Below are positions 26,982 through 36,081 of a stretch of DNA of 64,000 nucleotides, piece by piece. Within the stretch, counting starts at the first letter, position 1; each line of letters starts with the position of its first letter. The translations under genes were made by a program, and so were the position numbers. The DNA comes from Gracilibacillus halotolerans (GTDB lineage: Bacteria > Bacillota > Bacilli > Bacillales > Amphibacillaceae), in assembly GCF_014206945.1 (NCBI RefSeq), contig NZ_JACHON010000001.1, positions 3,574 to 67,573 on the forward strand, written 5' to 3'. Under the pieces are notes generated by a model. That model ran no database searches, was not told the origin of the DNA, and saw nothing but the letters and a program-made list of their open reading frames with translations.

Positions 26982-27015
26982 AGTGTATTACATATAATAG
27001 TACAGTTAATACACT
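26982..27015. promoter_or_regulatory. Probable operator of the GntR/YtrA-type repressor
   Basis: AGTGTATTA (26982-26990) and TAATACACT (27007-27015) are perfect nine-base inverted arms separated by 16 bp, just past the -10 box. The outer hexamers AGTGTA and TACACT are the half-sites I recall for B. subtilis YtrA, although there the spacing is shorter. This is a natural site for autoregulation. Confidence 0.65.
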
Positions 27016-27047
27016 CCATACACTTCATACAGATTGGAGGGACCAGC

Positions 27048-27440
27048 TTGATTGAGTTAGATCTTAGAAGTAGACAACCAATTTATGAACAACTTGTTGA
27101 AAAATTAAAGCAATTGATTATTCATCGTGTTTTAAAGCAGGACGAAAAATTGCCTTCCGTACGAGCGCTTGCACAGCAGCTTTCGATTAACCCTAATACG
27201 ATTCAAAAAGCGTATCGTGAATTGGAGGCTCAAGGTTATATTTATTCTGTGAAAGGGAAGGGAAGCTTCGTGAACAATATGGAGGAAATAGACAATCAAT
27301 CAGATGTCAGGCGATTAAAAGAACAATTACGTAAGCTAATTTCAGAAGCTATATTTCTTGGCTTAACGAAACAAGAATTAATGTCGCTTATTCAAGAATC
27401 GGTAGAAGACCAAAATGGGGGTGACCACAACCATGATTGA
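27048..27440 (+). CDS. GntR-family repressor, YtrA subfamily
   Basis: 130 residues, the short YtrA form: an N-terminal winged helix (SRQPIYEQLVEKLKQLI, then LPSVRALAQQLSINPNTIQK) and a short C-terminal helical dimerisation tail without an effector domain. Such regulators typically control the ABC transporter next door. Starts with TTG at 27048 behind GGAGGG. The next gene overlaps its end by eight bases. Confidence 0.88.
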   Translation: MIELDLRSRQPIYEQLVEKLKQLIIHRVLKQDEKLPSVRALAQQLSINPNTIQKAYRELEAQGYIYSVKGKGSFVNNMEEIDNQSDVRRLKEQLRKLISEAIFLGLTKQELMSLIQESVEDQNGGDHNHD

Positions 27441-28332
27441 AATAAATAAGGTGACGAAACATTTTGAAAAAGAACAGGTATTAGATAATGTTCAAATGAA
27501 TATTCAAAAAGGATCTATTTATGGCCTGTTAGGCTCCAATGGTGCAGGGAAAACAACGCTCTTAAAAATAGTGGCCGGTATTATTCAACAAGACAATGGA
27601 GAAATTACGATAGAAAAAAAAGCTGTTTTCGAAAATATATCAATCAAAGAAAGAATGATATTTATACCAGATGCTTTATATTTCTTTTCACAGTACACAG
27701 TACAGCAAATGGCTAACTTTTACCGAAATATATATTCTAATTGGAATGAAGTACGGTTTCACCAAATGAAAAAATTGCTTGATTTAGACGTAAACAGTAA
27801 AATACATCGCTTCTCCAAAGGGATGCAACGTCAAGTGGCATTTTGGTTAGCGTTATGCGCCATGCCAGACTATCTTATATTGGATGAGCCTTTTGATGGA
27901 TTAGACCCTGTTATTCGTAAAAAGATTAAGACATGGATGATTCAAGACGTAGCGGATCGAGAAATGACTGTCGTTATTTCCTCTCATAACTTGAGGGAAG
28001 TAGAGGACATTTGTGATTCCATTGGTATTTTGCATCGTGGAAAGCTCATGTTAGAGAAAGATTTAGATGATTTAAAATCAGATATTCATAAAGTACAACT
28101 CGCTTTTCGTGATAATGAGCCTGAAGATTTATTTGAAGGTTTGGACGTCATGCATTCGGAAAAACGTGGAAGTGTATCGCTATATATTATAAAAGGTGAT
28201 TATGAAGCAATAGAACAAATAGTCGAGGACTATCAACCCGTTGTTTTCGATATTTTACCATTAACATTAGAGGAAATTTTTGTGTATGAAATGGAGGGAG
28301 CAGGGTATGCCATTGAAAACATCTTACTTTAA
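27433..28332 (+). CDS. ABC transporter ATPase (YtrB-like)
   Basis: About 299 residues. Walker A GSNGAGKTT, signature FSKGMQRQ (a non-canonical LSGGQ), Walker B YLILDEPFDGLDP and H-loop SSHNLREVED. It belongs to the drug or peptide-resistance type of exporter ATPases. Its C-terminal 80 residues form an accessory domain. Start ATG at 27433 lies inside the end of the repressor gene and its own 3' end overlaps the permease by 26 bp, so all are coupled. Confidence 0.85.
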   Translation: MIEINKVTKHFEKEQVLDNVQMNIQKGSIYGLLGSNGAGKTTLLKIVAGIIQQDNGEITIEKKAVFENISIKERMIFIPDALYFFSQYTVQQMANFYRNIYSNWNEVRFHQMKKLLDLDVNSKIHRFSKGMQRQVAFWLALCAMPDYLILDEPFDGLDPVIRKKIKTWMIQDVADREMTVVISSHNLREVEDICDSIGILHRGKLMLEKDLDDLKSDIHKVQLAFRDNEPEDLFEGLDVMHSEKRGSVSLYIIKGDYEAIEQIVEDYQPVVFDILPLTLEEIFVYEMEGAGYAIENILL

Positions 28333-30286
28333 GAAGGAGTTATGGAAGCAAGGTTTTCGTTCTTCAGGATGGATTGGCATTGCGTACTTCATTGGGTTGT
28401 TGTTTGTTATGCCATTAATGCTTGTGATGTGGAAGACCTCTCCTGATAGTTATTGGGGTCCAGAAGAAAAGTTGGAAAATTTATTTCATGTGGGCGGAGA
28501 GTTTCAAATCATATTTCTAATGTTTGTTCCGGTGCTTGCAGCGATTTTTACATTTCGTTATATGCAAGTGAAAGGATCGTCTGACTTTATTCATAGTCTA
28601 CCGTTAACACGAACTCAAGTATTTATTCAGCAGTTTTTAATGGGATTATCAATGCTAGTATTACCTATCATCACCAATGCGGTAATTTTATATATTATCC
28701 AAATTGGATTTCAATTAGAAACGATGTATACAGTAGCAGATATTGGATGGTGGATGTTTGTCACATTTGTATTTGCCGTTTTAATCTATAGTTTAACTTC
28801 CTTAATTGGAGTATTGACTGGTTTATCTACTGTACAAGCAGGTCTTACTTATATCTTCTTATTTTTCCCGATTGGAATTTTTATGTTATTAACTTTTAAT
28901 TTACAATTTTTACTGTTAGGGTATAGCGTTGGCAATCAAACCGAAGAATTTATGCTTAAATTATCCCCAATTATAACTCTAATTGACTATGCTATATGGG
29001 ATGAAATGGTAGGTCTTTTATGGATATATCTTGGAGTTTCTGTTGGCTTCTTTCTATTAAGCATTTTACTTTATCGAGTCAGAGATGCGGAAGCAGCGAA
29101 TCAAGCGTTAGCTTTCACAGTCATAAAGCCTATCTTCCGATTTGGTGTGACAATCTGTTTTATGTTATTAGGTGGTACGTACTTTGGAATTACACAAGGT
29201 CCGATGTTAGGTTGGATAATCTTCGGCTATATATTTGGTGCCTTTTTAGGATATACATTGGCAGAGATGCTTATTCAAAAAACATGGCGTGTATTTCCAC
29301 ATTATAAGGGTTTCATCGTTTATATGGGTATTTCAGCGCTTTTATTAGTTTCGGTTGCGTTCGATTGGTATGGATATGAAAAACGTATTCCAGATGAATC
29401 TAAAATAGAAGGTATTTATATTAATGAAACAAATAGCGGTATCTTTAACATATATCAATCTAATGCTGACAGTGATCATCCAAACATTGTCGACCCATCT
29501 TTAATTAAAAACGTAACAAACTTGCACGCGTCCATTCTTCAATCAGATGCGGCTGTGCATAACACTCATCGTGAGTATTCGGAATATTCAACGGATATAG
29601 AAATTAATTATTTCCTAACGAATGGAAACCAACTGAAGCGTAGCTACTTTATAGAAGATTATCGGGACTTGGATGAATATTTACTACCTATATTGGAAAG
29701 TGAGTCATATAAATTATCGGGAATTGATTGGATAGCAGAGCAGGATTTAGAGGTAGCATGGCTGGAAGGATTAAAAGGGTCTAAAGATTTAACGGATAAG
29801 AAAATGATCCAACGTGTATTAGATGCATTACGAGAGGATTATCGTACCGCTTCTTATGAAAAATTGAGGAAAATAAACGAGGCAAATTATGCTCGAATTA
29901 GTTTTCAGTTTAACGATGGAGAAAATATGTTTAATATAGGCCCTGATTTCGAGCATACTATTCAGTTGTTGAAGGAAGAGGGATTGGAGCACTTGCTTCC
30001 AACGAAACCAGAAGATTACTCAATGGTAGGGATAACCACTTCTATTGGCGAAAACTATGAGATGTACAACATGCCATATGAAGAAGAAATAAAAGAGAAT
30101 TGGCTTATCTTTGAAGAAAAAAGTGAAATAGGTAAATTATTAACGATAGAAGAAAATGAAAATGCTAATCAACCTATATATATCGCTTTTTACGATAAAC
30201 AATATGAAAACTTCGTATATAGTAAAGAAGTCAGCAGAGACAATTTACCTGATTTCGTAAAAAGCCGCCTACAAGAGATAGAGTAA
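28307..30286 (+). CDS. ABC transporter permease with large extracytoplasmic domain
   Basis: About 659 residues. Several hydrophobic helices occupy the first 350 residues (for example near 25-45, 75-95, 115-140, 150-175, 180-205, 240-260), including the FIHSLPLTRTQ loop typical of ABC-2-like permeases. The remaining 300 residues after the last helix (GISALLLVSVAFDWYGYE) are soluble and presumably outside. The ATG at 28307 follows GGAGGG. It pairs with the upstream ATPase; the domain could be a sensor or ligand binder (inference). Confidence 0.8.
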   Translation: MPLKTSYFKKELWKQGFRSSGWIGIAYFIGLLFVMPLMLVMWKTSPDSYWGPEEKLENLFHVGGEFQIIFLMFVPVLAAIFTFRYMQVKGSSDFIHSLPLTRTQVFIQQFLMGLSMLVLPIITNAVILYIIQIGFQLETMYTVADIGWWMFVTFVFAVLIYSLTSLIGVLTGLSTVQAGLTYIFLFFPIGIFMLLTFNLQFLLLGYSVGNQTEEFMLKLSPIITLIDYAIWDEMVGLLWIYLGVSVGFFLLSILLYRVRDAEAANQALAFTVIKPIFRFGVTICFMLLGGTYFGITQGPMLGWIIFGYIFGAFLGYTLAEMLIQKTWRVFPHYKGFIVYMGISALLLVSVAFDWYGYEKRIPDESKIEGIYINETNSGIFNIYQSNADSDHPNIVDPSLIKNVTNLHASILQSDAAVHNTHREYSEYSTDIEINYFLTNGNQLKRSYFIEDYRDLDEYLLPILESESYKLSGIDWIAEQDLEVAWLEGLKGSKDLTDKKMIQRVLDALREDYRTASYEKLRKINEANYARISFQFNDGENMFNIGPDFEHTIQLLKEEGLEHLLPTKPEDYSMVGITTSIGENYEMYNMPYEEEIKENWLIFEEKSEIGKLLTIEENENANQPIYIAFYDKQYENFVYSKEVSRDNLPDFVKSRLQEIE

Positions 30287-30300
30287 GGGGGGAGGCTACA

Positions 30301-30855
30301 TTGTCGATAAAGTCAAATCAAGAGATGGAGTACATGATTTGTACATGGGTAACGAATTACCAAACTCAATTAATCCAACGTGCTTTTTCAGTTGTAAAGG
30401 ATAGGCAGTTAGCTGAGGATACTGTTCAAGAGGTTTGGATAAAGGTATACAAAAACATGCACATTGCACAAACAATAGATAATATTCTTGCCTGGTTAAA
30501 AACCGTAACATTACGTACAGCCATCGATTTACTTCGTAAGGAAAAACGAATGAAAGAAATTTTGCCAGATGAAGATTATTTAGATAATATCTCTACATAT
30601 AGCATAAACAATGTGGAGGAAGCAATGGAGTTGAAGCAAACATGGGTGATGATCCACGAATGCTTATCAACAAGTAGCACTAAGTTAAAAGAAGTTTTTG
30701 ACATGAAATTCAGCCGGGGTTTATCGGATCAAGAAATAGCACATCAATTAAACATCTCCTCCTCAGCGGTGAAAACAAGGGTGTTTCGAGTAAGACAAGT
30801 AATAAAAGAGAATTATGAAGCGATGGAGCAGCTGTACGTTCAACCAGGAGCATAA
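30301..30855 (+). CDS. ECF-type RNA polymerase sigma factor
   Basis: 184 residues. Region 2 is visible in FSVVKDRQLAEDTVQEVW and NILAWLKTVTLRTAIDLLRK, region 4 in FSRGLSDQEIAHQLNISSS and KTRVFRVRQVIKENY. The start is a TTG behind GGGGAGG, 14 bases after the permease stop, so it is the fourth gene of the repressor-ABC operon. No anti-sigma gene (a membrane protein with a zinc-binding cytoplasmic N-terminus) follows directly. Confidence 0.88.
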   Translation: MSIKSNQEMEYMICTWVTNYQTQLIQRAFSVVKDRQLAEDTVQEVWIKVYKNMHIAQTIDNILAWLKTVTLRTAIDLLRKEKRMKEILPDEDYLDNISTYSINNVEEAMELKQTWVMIHECLSTSSTKLKEVFDMKFSRGLSDQEIAHQLNISSSAVKTRVFRVRQVIKENYEAMEQLYVQPGA

Positions 30856-30925
30856 TGTTCCTGGTTCTTCTTCTATGTTTAAGTAACGTTATATAATTCT
30901 ATACATAGTAAAAATATGTAACCGT

Positions 30926-30954
30926 TTGATTATCATGGAATTGTTTGATACAAT
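30926..30954 (+). promoter_or_regulatory. Sigma-A-like promoter of the 91-residue membrane protein gene
   Basis: TTGATT (30926-30931), 17-bp spacer, TACAAT (30949-30954), about 60 bp before the GTG start. Confidence 0.6.
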
Positions 30955-31015
30955 CAATTCGTTCTCCTTGGCTAACTTTTTCACAAATAATCTAATTGAT
31001 TAGAGGTGATGTTAA

Positions 31016-31291
31016 GTGAGAAAATTTTTTAGTGTTGTATCAACTTCCTTTTTCTTATTTTCGTTTTTTATGATAATGCATATGTCAGTAGGTTGGAACA
31101 TTGCGTTTATTGAATATTTGTACAGAGTTAGTATATTTACGCCACTCATATTGAATGTATTAGGGCTTTTAAGTGCTTATTTTAGTACAAAAGGAACTAC
31201 TAGGAAGACTCTATTTTTCATAAATTCCATGTTAATTATTTATTTTGGTATTCTAATCTTTATTGCTTCAGTAGGATTTCAAGAACCTTAA
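31016..31291 (+). CDS. Small membrane protein, three helices
   Basis: 91 residues with three hydrophobic segments (about 5-25, 38-58, 68-88). No family recognised. A GTG start lies behind GAGGTGATG. Although next to the ECF sigma gene it has its own promoter and no cytoplasmic domain long enough to be a classical anti-sigma factor. Confidence 0.65.
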   Translation: MRKFFSVVSTSFFLFSFFMIMHMSVGWNIAFIEYLYRVSIFTPLILNVLGLLSAYFSTKGTTRKTLFFINSMLIIYFGILIFIASVGFQEP

Positions 31292-31328
31292 AACAGGCGT
31301 CTCAATGAGTTGAGACGCCTGTTTCTCA
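31291..31328. terminator. Perfect 15-bp terminator hairpin
   Basis: AAACAGGCGTCTCAA (31291-31305) and TTGAGACGCCTGTTT (31310-31324) pair fully around a TGAG loop. It overlaps the stop codon of the preceding gene by one base. Confidence 0.85.
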
Positions 31329-31421
31329 TTAACGATTTTCTTGATTCATTAGGTATCCAAAGGCAATAGAGGTAGTGACTTATAATAAGCCGAGTGTTAA
31401 ACGTGATAATATCCAACTCCT

Positions 31422-32072
31422 TTAATTTTTGTATTGCTCTCTTTCGATTTTCTCTAAAAACTCTCCGGTCTTTGCATTGAACGTTAAGTAGACCATATTT
31501 TTTATGCTTTTATCCCAACCAATAACCATGGCAATTGGAATATTCTTCTCGGGATCTTTAGAAAAACCAAAATTAAATCCTTTAGCAAACACATCTCCTG
31601 GATATAACTTAGTAATTTGTTGTGCCTTTTCTAGTAACTCTGGTGTATCGTGTTCGAATTCTTGTATGTCAGTGATAAAGAAGTTATCTGGCATAGCATC
31701 TAGTTCATTAGGTAGATGTAGTGTTTTCCATACCTCTCCATCTCTAATGGATACTAAATAAAAATCTGTCTTACCAGGTATACCAAATTCGATGTTCCAG
31801 TGCTTTCTTCTGCCATCCATACCAGTTTGCTCTTTATCAATATCAACGCTAGTACCGTTATATAACCTGGCTTCTTTATTCCACTTTAATGCCGCGTCTA
31901 ATGCAATTTTAATGGCTTGATTTAACGTTAAACCCGTTTCAGCAGCAGAAGAAAGAACTGGTTCATTTGCTTCGGCATTTGCAGAATCATTGCTAACGAT
32001 CGCTGGCTGAATTGATGTTTGACAACTCGTTAATAAAACACAGACAAACAATAATAATAGGATTTTCTTCAT
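31422..32072 (-). CDS. Lipoprotein of unknown function
   Basis: 216 residues with a type II signal peptide: KK, a hydrophobic core, and lipobox LTSC with the acylated cysteine near residue 17. The mature part contains LNQAIKIALDAALKWNKEA and ends in YLTFNAKTGEFLEKIE, patterns that resemble PepSY-type units by eye. Its ATG overlaps the stop of a 22-codon upstream ORF as ATGA. Function unknown. Confidence 0.75.
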   Translation of the reverse strand: MKKILLLLFVCVLLTSCQTSIQPAIVSNDSANAEANEPVLSSAAETGLTLNQAIKIALDAALKWNKEARLYNGTSVDIDKEQTGMDGRRKHWNIEFGIPGKTDFYLVSIRDGEVWKTLHLPNELDAMPDNFFITDIQEFEHDTPELLEKAQQITKLYPGDVFAKGFNFGFSKDPEKNIPIAMVIGWDKSIKNMVYLTFNAKTGEFLEKIEREQYKN

Positions 32073-32137
32073 ACTTCACAACCGCACCTGCGATATTTAA
32101 TATCCAGGTATAAAAGGTGTAGGATAACCTGTTTCAT
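32069..32137 (-). CDS. 22-residue ORF translationally coupled to the lipoprotein
   Basis: On the minus strand TAGGAGGAG followed by TTTT precedes an ATG at 32137; the frame reads MKQVILHLLYLDIKYRRCGC then EV and stops at TGA, which overlaps the lipoprotein ATG (ATGA). The ribosome site is stronger than that of the lipoprotein itself. It may be a leader peptide or a coupling cistron. No homology is claimed. The rest of 32138-32370 holds no other gene that I can see. Confidence 0.4.
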   Translation of the reverse strand: MKQVILHLLYLDIKYRRCGCEV

Positions 32138-32379
32138 AAAACTCCTCCTAACATCATAATTTGAATTCACATCAAGAAATAATTTCAGACCTTAGGCAGT
32201 AAACTGAAAAAAGATTCTTAGTTCATAAAATGGGGCTTAATCCCACTAAATTTTAAAATGTATTTATATTTGGTGAATCCTAATACTTCGTGACAATTTC
32301 CTAAGGTTGGTTTTCTTTATTTGCCATAATGTTTATAATAAAGTGTATAGAGAAATGAAGACGCAAAAGGATGAAACAA

Positions 32380-32637
32380 ATGAGCTTTTTACTTTATGTT
32401 GTATTACCTTGGATTTTCTTATGCATATTCGCTATTGGTGGAATATATAGCTTTTGGAAAAAGCAACCTTATTTTTGGGGTTTTTTGAGTTGCTCAGTAG
32501 GAGTGATTATATTTTTAATTGGAAATGAGATTGTGGGAGGCTATAACGGACTTAGTTTAAGTCTTATCGGAGCATTACCGTTTACGATTGGCTTGTTCAT
32601 CCTCTTTTTCTTATTTGTAGGTAGCAAATTTCAATAA
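32380..32637 (+). CDS. Small membrane protein, three helices
   Basis: About 85 residues, almost wholly hydrophobic: helices near residues 4-24, 31-51 and 60-81. The ATG at 32380 lies nine bases behind AAAAGG; the in-frame ATG at 32371 abuts it and is less likely. No family recognised. Confidence 0.65.
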   Translation: MSFLLYVVLPWIFLCIFAIGGIYSFWKKQPYFWGFLSCSVGVIIFLIGNEIVGGYNGLSLSLIGALPFTIGLFILFFLFVGSKFQ

Positions 32638-32711
32638 CCAATATTTACTCTTCATACTTCTCTCTATTTCGTAGAAGCTATAAATGTATCAACCAAATGG
32701 AGGGATACTAT

Positions 32712-32819
32712 ATGAAAAAGAGAACGATTGTACCGATGCTTGCATCGATTGGTATTGGAACCTATGCTTTCTTTCGCATGAGAAAAGGGAAAAATCCGAC
32801 ACAGTCTCCAATGCAATAA
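32712..32819 (+). CDS. 35-residue peptide with one short hydrophobic segment
   Basis: ATG at 32712 follows GGAGGG at seven bases; the product starts MKKRTIVPMLASIGIG, continues TYAFFRMRKGKN and ends PTQSPMQ. One short membrane-compatible segment is flanked by basic residues. It resembles tiny Bacillaceae proteins of the YrzQ/DUF3918 kind (low certainty). A clear terminator follows at once, which supports it as a real gene. Confidence 0.6.
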   Translation: MKKRTIVPMLASIGIGTYAFFRMRKGKNPTQSPMQ

Positions 32820-32828
32820 GCAGCACAC

Positions 32829-32862
32829 AAAATCTACTGTCTTCATGGCAGTAGATTTTTCT
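32829..32862 (+). terminator. Terminator after the 35-residue peptide gene
   Basis: AAAATCTACTG pairs with CAGTAGATTTT, followed by TTCTT. Confidence 0.85.
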
Positions 32863-32984
32863 TATGTAAGGTGTAGATACATTCAGTTAAGCTTAACCAT
32901 AGAAGAGGATATAATAGTGGAATTTCGCTAAGTATGCTTAATTTTGTTATAATGTGGAGTAGAGACGAACGAAGGAGGCTTATA

Positions 32985-34025
32985 ATGAGTAAGAAGTTTA
33001 TCGGTTATTTAGGAGCATATACAAAGCGTGAGAGTAAAGGAGTTTATCGTTTCGAGCTTGATGTAGAGCAAAGGACAGTTTCGACACCTGAATTAGCTGC
33101 AGAGCTTGATAATCCAACCTATTTAACAGTATCTCATGATAATAAGTTTTTATACGCAGTACATAAAGAGGGTGAAGAGGGAGGACTACAAGCTTTTCGC
33201 ATTACAAATGAAGCTGATTTAGAATCTTTAAATGGCCAGTTTGCACCAGGTTCAGCACCTTGTCATGTAAGTATCAACAATGACAATTCCCTCGTTTTAT
33301 CAGCGAACTATCATACAAAGGAAGCACGTGCATATAAGGTCGACAGTAACGGCTCACTATTGGAAGGAAAACCTGTTACTCATGAGGGGAGTGGACCACA
33401 TGAGAGACAGGAAAAGCCACACCTTCATTATGCAGGTTTTACTCCTGATGAGGAATATGCCATTGTAGTGGATTTAGGTACAGATACAGTTACTAGTTAT
33501 AAAGTTGATGAAGATATTTTAAGAAGAGAGCAAGAACTTCAAACACGAGCAGGTAGCGGCCCACGTCATTTAGTGTTCCACCCTAATGGGGAGTATGCCT
33601 ATGTAATGACCGAATTAAGCAATGAAGTAATTACGCTCAAATATGTAGGTAACGGCTCTTTTGAAGAATTACAATATATTGCGACGATTCCTTCTGATTT
33701 TACCGAAAATAGTCAAGGAAGTGCGATTCATATCTCTTCGGATGGGAAATTTATATATGCAGGTAATCGTGGTCACAACTCTATTGCTGTTTTTGAAATC
33801 CAAGACGACTTTACATTGAAATTGGTTGAGTGGACTAGTACAGAAGGAGATTGGCCGAGAGATTTTGTGTTAGACCCAACTGAAAACTTTATTGTTGCAA
33901 CAAATCAAGAATCAGATAATATGGTATTATTTGAACGTAATAAAGAGACAGGTAAGCTAACTGTCTTACAAAAGGATATTTATGCACCAGAGGCTGTATG
34001 TGTTAAATTCTTATACGATAAGTAG
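32985..34025 (+). CDS. pgl: 6-phosphogluconolactonase, beta-propeller type (YkgB)
   Basis: 346 residues, seven-bladed lactonase family. Repeating blade motifs include YLTVSHDNKFLYAVHKEG, HLHYAGFTPDEEYAIVVD, GPRHLVFHPNGEYAYVMTEL and WPRDFVLDPTENFIVATNQ. Opens 6-phosphogluconolactone in the pentose phosphate pathway. The ATG at 32985 follows AAGGAGG; an upstream ATG at 32934 overlaps the promoter region. An extended -10 TGTTATAAT lies at 32945-32953. The gene stands alone. Confidence 0.87.
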   Translation: MSKKFIGYLGAYTKRESKGVYRFELDVEQRTVSTPELAAELDNPTYLTVSHDNKFLYAVHKEGEEGGLQAFRITNEADLESLNGQFAPGSAPCHVSINNDNSLVLSANYHTKEARAYKVDSNGSLLEGKPVTHEGSGPHERQEKPHLHYAGFTPDEEYAIVVDLGTDTVTSYKVDEDILRREQELQTRAGSGPRHLVFHPNGEYAYVMTELSNEVITLKYVGNGSFEELQYIATIPSDFTENSQGSAIHISSDGKFIYAGNRGHNSIAVFEIQDDFTLKLVEWTSTEGDWPRDFVLDPTENFIVATNQESDNMVLFERNKETGKLTVLQKDIYAPEAVCVKFLYDK

Positions 34026-34032
34026 TAAGAGT

Positions 34033-34069
34033 AAAAAAACGTCTCTCCAGCACAGGAGGACGTTTTTTT
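34033..34069. terminator. Bidirectional terminator between pgl and htpG
   Basis: AAAAAACGTC and GACGTTTTTT pair around an inner CTCC/GGAG stem. The convergent genes end at 34025 and 34073. Confidence 0.8.
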
Positions 34070-34072
34070 GTA

Positions 34073-35953
34073 TTAAACCATCACTTTACACATATCATTT
34101 GTTAATGCTACAGGGTCTTCGATTGGCAACCCTTCGATTAATAAGGCTTGATTATAAAGGATATTTGTATAAAGAGTAAATTTCTCTTTATCGGTTTGAT
34201 GTGTTTGGATTAATGATTGGAAAATATCGTGCTTTGTATTTATTTCTAGTACCTTATCTGCTTGTACGGATTGGCCATCCGGCATTTGCTGGAGAACTTT
34301 CTCCATATCAATGGAAACATCGCCTTCTGCAGATAAACATACTGGGTGCGACTTTAAGCGAGAAGAAAGCCTTACTTCTTTTACTTTAGTTCCAAGAAGC
34401 TCCTTCATGTCTTTTAAGATGTCCTGATGCTCTTCTTTTTGCTTTTCGATTTCTTTTTTCTCTTCTTCATTTTCAATACCTAAGTCACCGCTAGAAACAT
34501 TCTTAAATTCCTTATCATCGTAGTTCATTAACATTTTAATTGCAAACTCATCTACTTCGTCCGTGAAATAAAGGACTTCATAACCTTTATCAGTAACTAA
34601 TTCAATTTGAGGAAGTTTTGCAATTTTATCATGTGATTCTCCAGTAGCGTAATAAATAAATTTTTGATCTTCTTTCATACGTTCTCTATATTCTTTTAGA
34701 CTTACTAATTTTTCTTCTTTAGATGAGAAGAATAGCAACAAGTCCTGTAATTTATCTTTGTTAGCTCCAAAATCAGCATAAACACCATATTTTAGTTGCT
34801 TACCAAATACATTAAAGAATGTTTCGTATTTATCACGTTCATTTTTAAGCATGCTTTGTAAATGGTTTTTAATTTTCTTTTCAAGATTATTTGCAATACG
34901 CTTAACTTGGCGATCTTGTTGTAAAATTTCACGGGATATATTAAGAGACAAGTCTTCAGAATCCACTACTCCACGTATAAAACTGAAATGGTCCGGTAAT
35001 AGATCAGCACATTTTTCCATAATTAATACGCCATTAGAATACAATTCTAGACCTTTTTCAAAATCTTGAGAATAATAATTGAATGGCAGCTGTTCTGGGA
35101 TATATAAAATAGATTGGAAACGAACCATTCCATCTACACTAATATGCTGATAGGAGAGAGGCTGGTCAAAGCCAAAGTGCTTTTCTTGATAGAAGGACTC
35201 ATAATCCTCCTTTTTCAGTTCTTGCTTGTTTTTACGCCAAATTGGAACCATACTGTTGATAATTTCTTCTTCTGTTGTTTCAACCAACTCGTCATCGTCC
35301 TCTGATTTTGGCTCTGTTTTAGTTATATCCATTTTGATTGGATAGCGAATAAAATCAGAGTGTTTTTTAATAATGGAACGAAGTTGGAATTCCTCTAAAA
35401 ATTTAGTGTAGTCTTCGTCTTCTGTGTCTTCTTTCAAATGTAGAACAATTTCCGTTCCAACTATATCTTTGTCATATGTCTCAATCGTATATCCATCTTG
35501 TCCATCTGATTCCCATTTGTAACCTTCGTCACTGTATAATGACTTTGTATACACGGTAACTTTATCTGCAACCATAAAGGAAGAATAAAAGCCAACACCG
35601 AATTGTCCGATTATTTCTTGACCTTCTTCCATTTCGATTTCTTTTTTAAACGCTAAGGAACCACTTTTAGCAATAGTACCGAGGTTGGATTCTAATTCCT
35701 CTTTCGTCATTCCGATTCCAGTATCTAAAATGGTTAATGTACGCTTGTCCTTATCAGCTGTGACCTTAATAAAATAATCATCCTTATTAAACGATATTGA
35801 ATCATCTGTTAAGGCTTTGTAATAGATTTTATCAATAGCATCACTCGCATTGGAAATTAATTCTCGGATAAAAATTTCCTTTTGTGAATATATGGAATGA
35901 ACCATCATTTCAAGTAGCCGCTGTGATTCAGCTTGGAATTGCTTTTTTTCCAT
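34073..35953 (-). CDS. htpG: Chaperone protein HtpG (Hsp90)
   Basis: 626 residues, the same length as in B. subtilis. The GHKL ATPase N-terminus shows [29 protein letters not shown] and [14 protein letters not shown]; the middle domain has [19 protein letters not shown] with the Hsp90 catalytic-loop arginine. The final 130 residues form the dimerisation domain. GAGGAGG precedes the ATG. A perfect CIRCE operator lies 27 bp upstream. Confidence 0.96.
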   Translation of the reverse strand: MEKKQFQAESQRLLEMMVHSIYSQKEIFIRELISNASDAIDKIYYKALTDDSISFNKDDYFIKVTADKDKRTLTILDTGIGMTKEELESNLGTIAKSGSLAFKKEIEMEEGQEIIGQFGVGFYSSFMVADKVTVYTKSLYSDEGYKWESDGQDGYTIETYDKDIVGTEIVLHLKEDTEDEDYTKFLEEFQLRSIIKKHSDFIRYPIKMDITKTEPKSEDDDELVETTEEEIINSMVPIWRKNKQELKKEDYESFYQEKHFGFDQPLSYQHISVDGMVRFQSILYIPEQLPFNYYSQDFEKGLELYSNGVLIMEKCADLLPDHFSFIRGVVDSEDLSLNISREILQQDRQVKRIANNLEKKIKNHLQSMLKNERDKYETFFNVFGKQLKYGVYADFGANKDKLQDLLLFFSSKEEKLVSLKEYRERMKEDQKFIYYATGESHDKIAKLPQIELVTDKGYEVLYFTDEVDEFAIKMLMNYDDKEFKNVSSGDLGIENEEEKKEIEKQKEEHQDILKDMKELLGTKVKEVRLSSRLKSHPVCLSAEGDVSIDMEKVLQQMPDGQSVQADKVLEINTKHDIFQSLIQTHQTDKEKFTLYTNILYNQALLIEGLPIEDPVALTNDMCKVMV

Positions 35954-35980
35954 TCCCGATTCCTCCTCTGTTTATGTAAA

Positions 35981-36007
35981 TTAGCACTCTTTAAATAAGA
36001 GTGCTAA
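35981..36007. promoter_or_regulatory. CIRCE operator (HrcA site) upstream of htpG
   Basis: TTAGCACTC (35981-35989), nine bases, GAGTGCTAA (35999-36007): a match to the CIRCE consensus at every one of its 18 specified positions. It lies between the htpG promoter and the start codon. Confidence 0.95.
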
Positions 36008-36016
36008 CTATTCATA

Positions 36017-36045
36017 TAATTATCATAAATAGAGAAACGTGTCAA
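36017..36045 (-). promoter_or_regulatory. Sigma-A promoter of htpG
   Basis: On the minus strand TTGACA (36045-36040), 17-bp spacer, TAATTA (36022-36017). Transcription would start at or just within CIRCE. Confidence 0.65.
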
Positions 36046-36081
36046 GACAGCAGACTAGAAGAAGGAGGAGAATGTTAACCA

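Noticed and set aside
30905-30954. ECF-type promoter (TGTAAC) before the 91-residue membrane protein
   Set aside because: TGTAAC has no CGTC or CGTA at 16-17 bp, whereas a good sigma-A promoter with 17-bp spacing lies in the same place.
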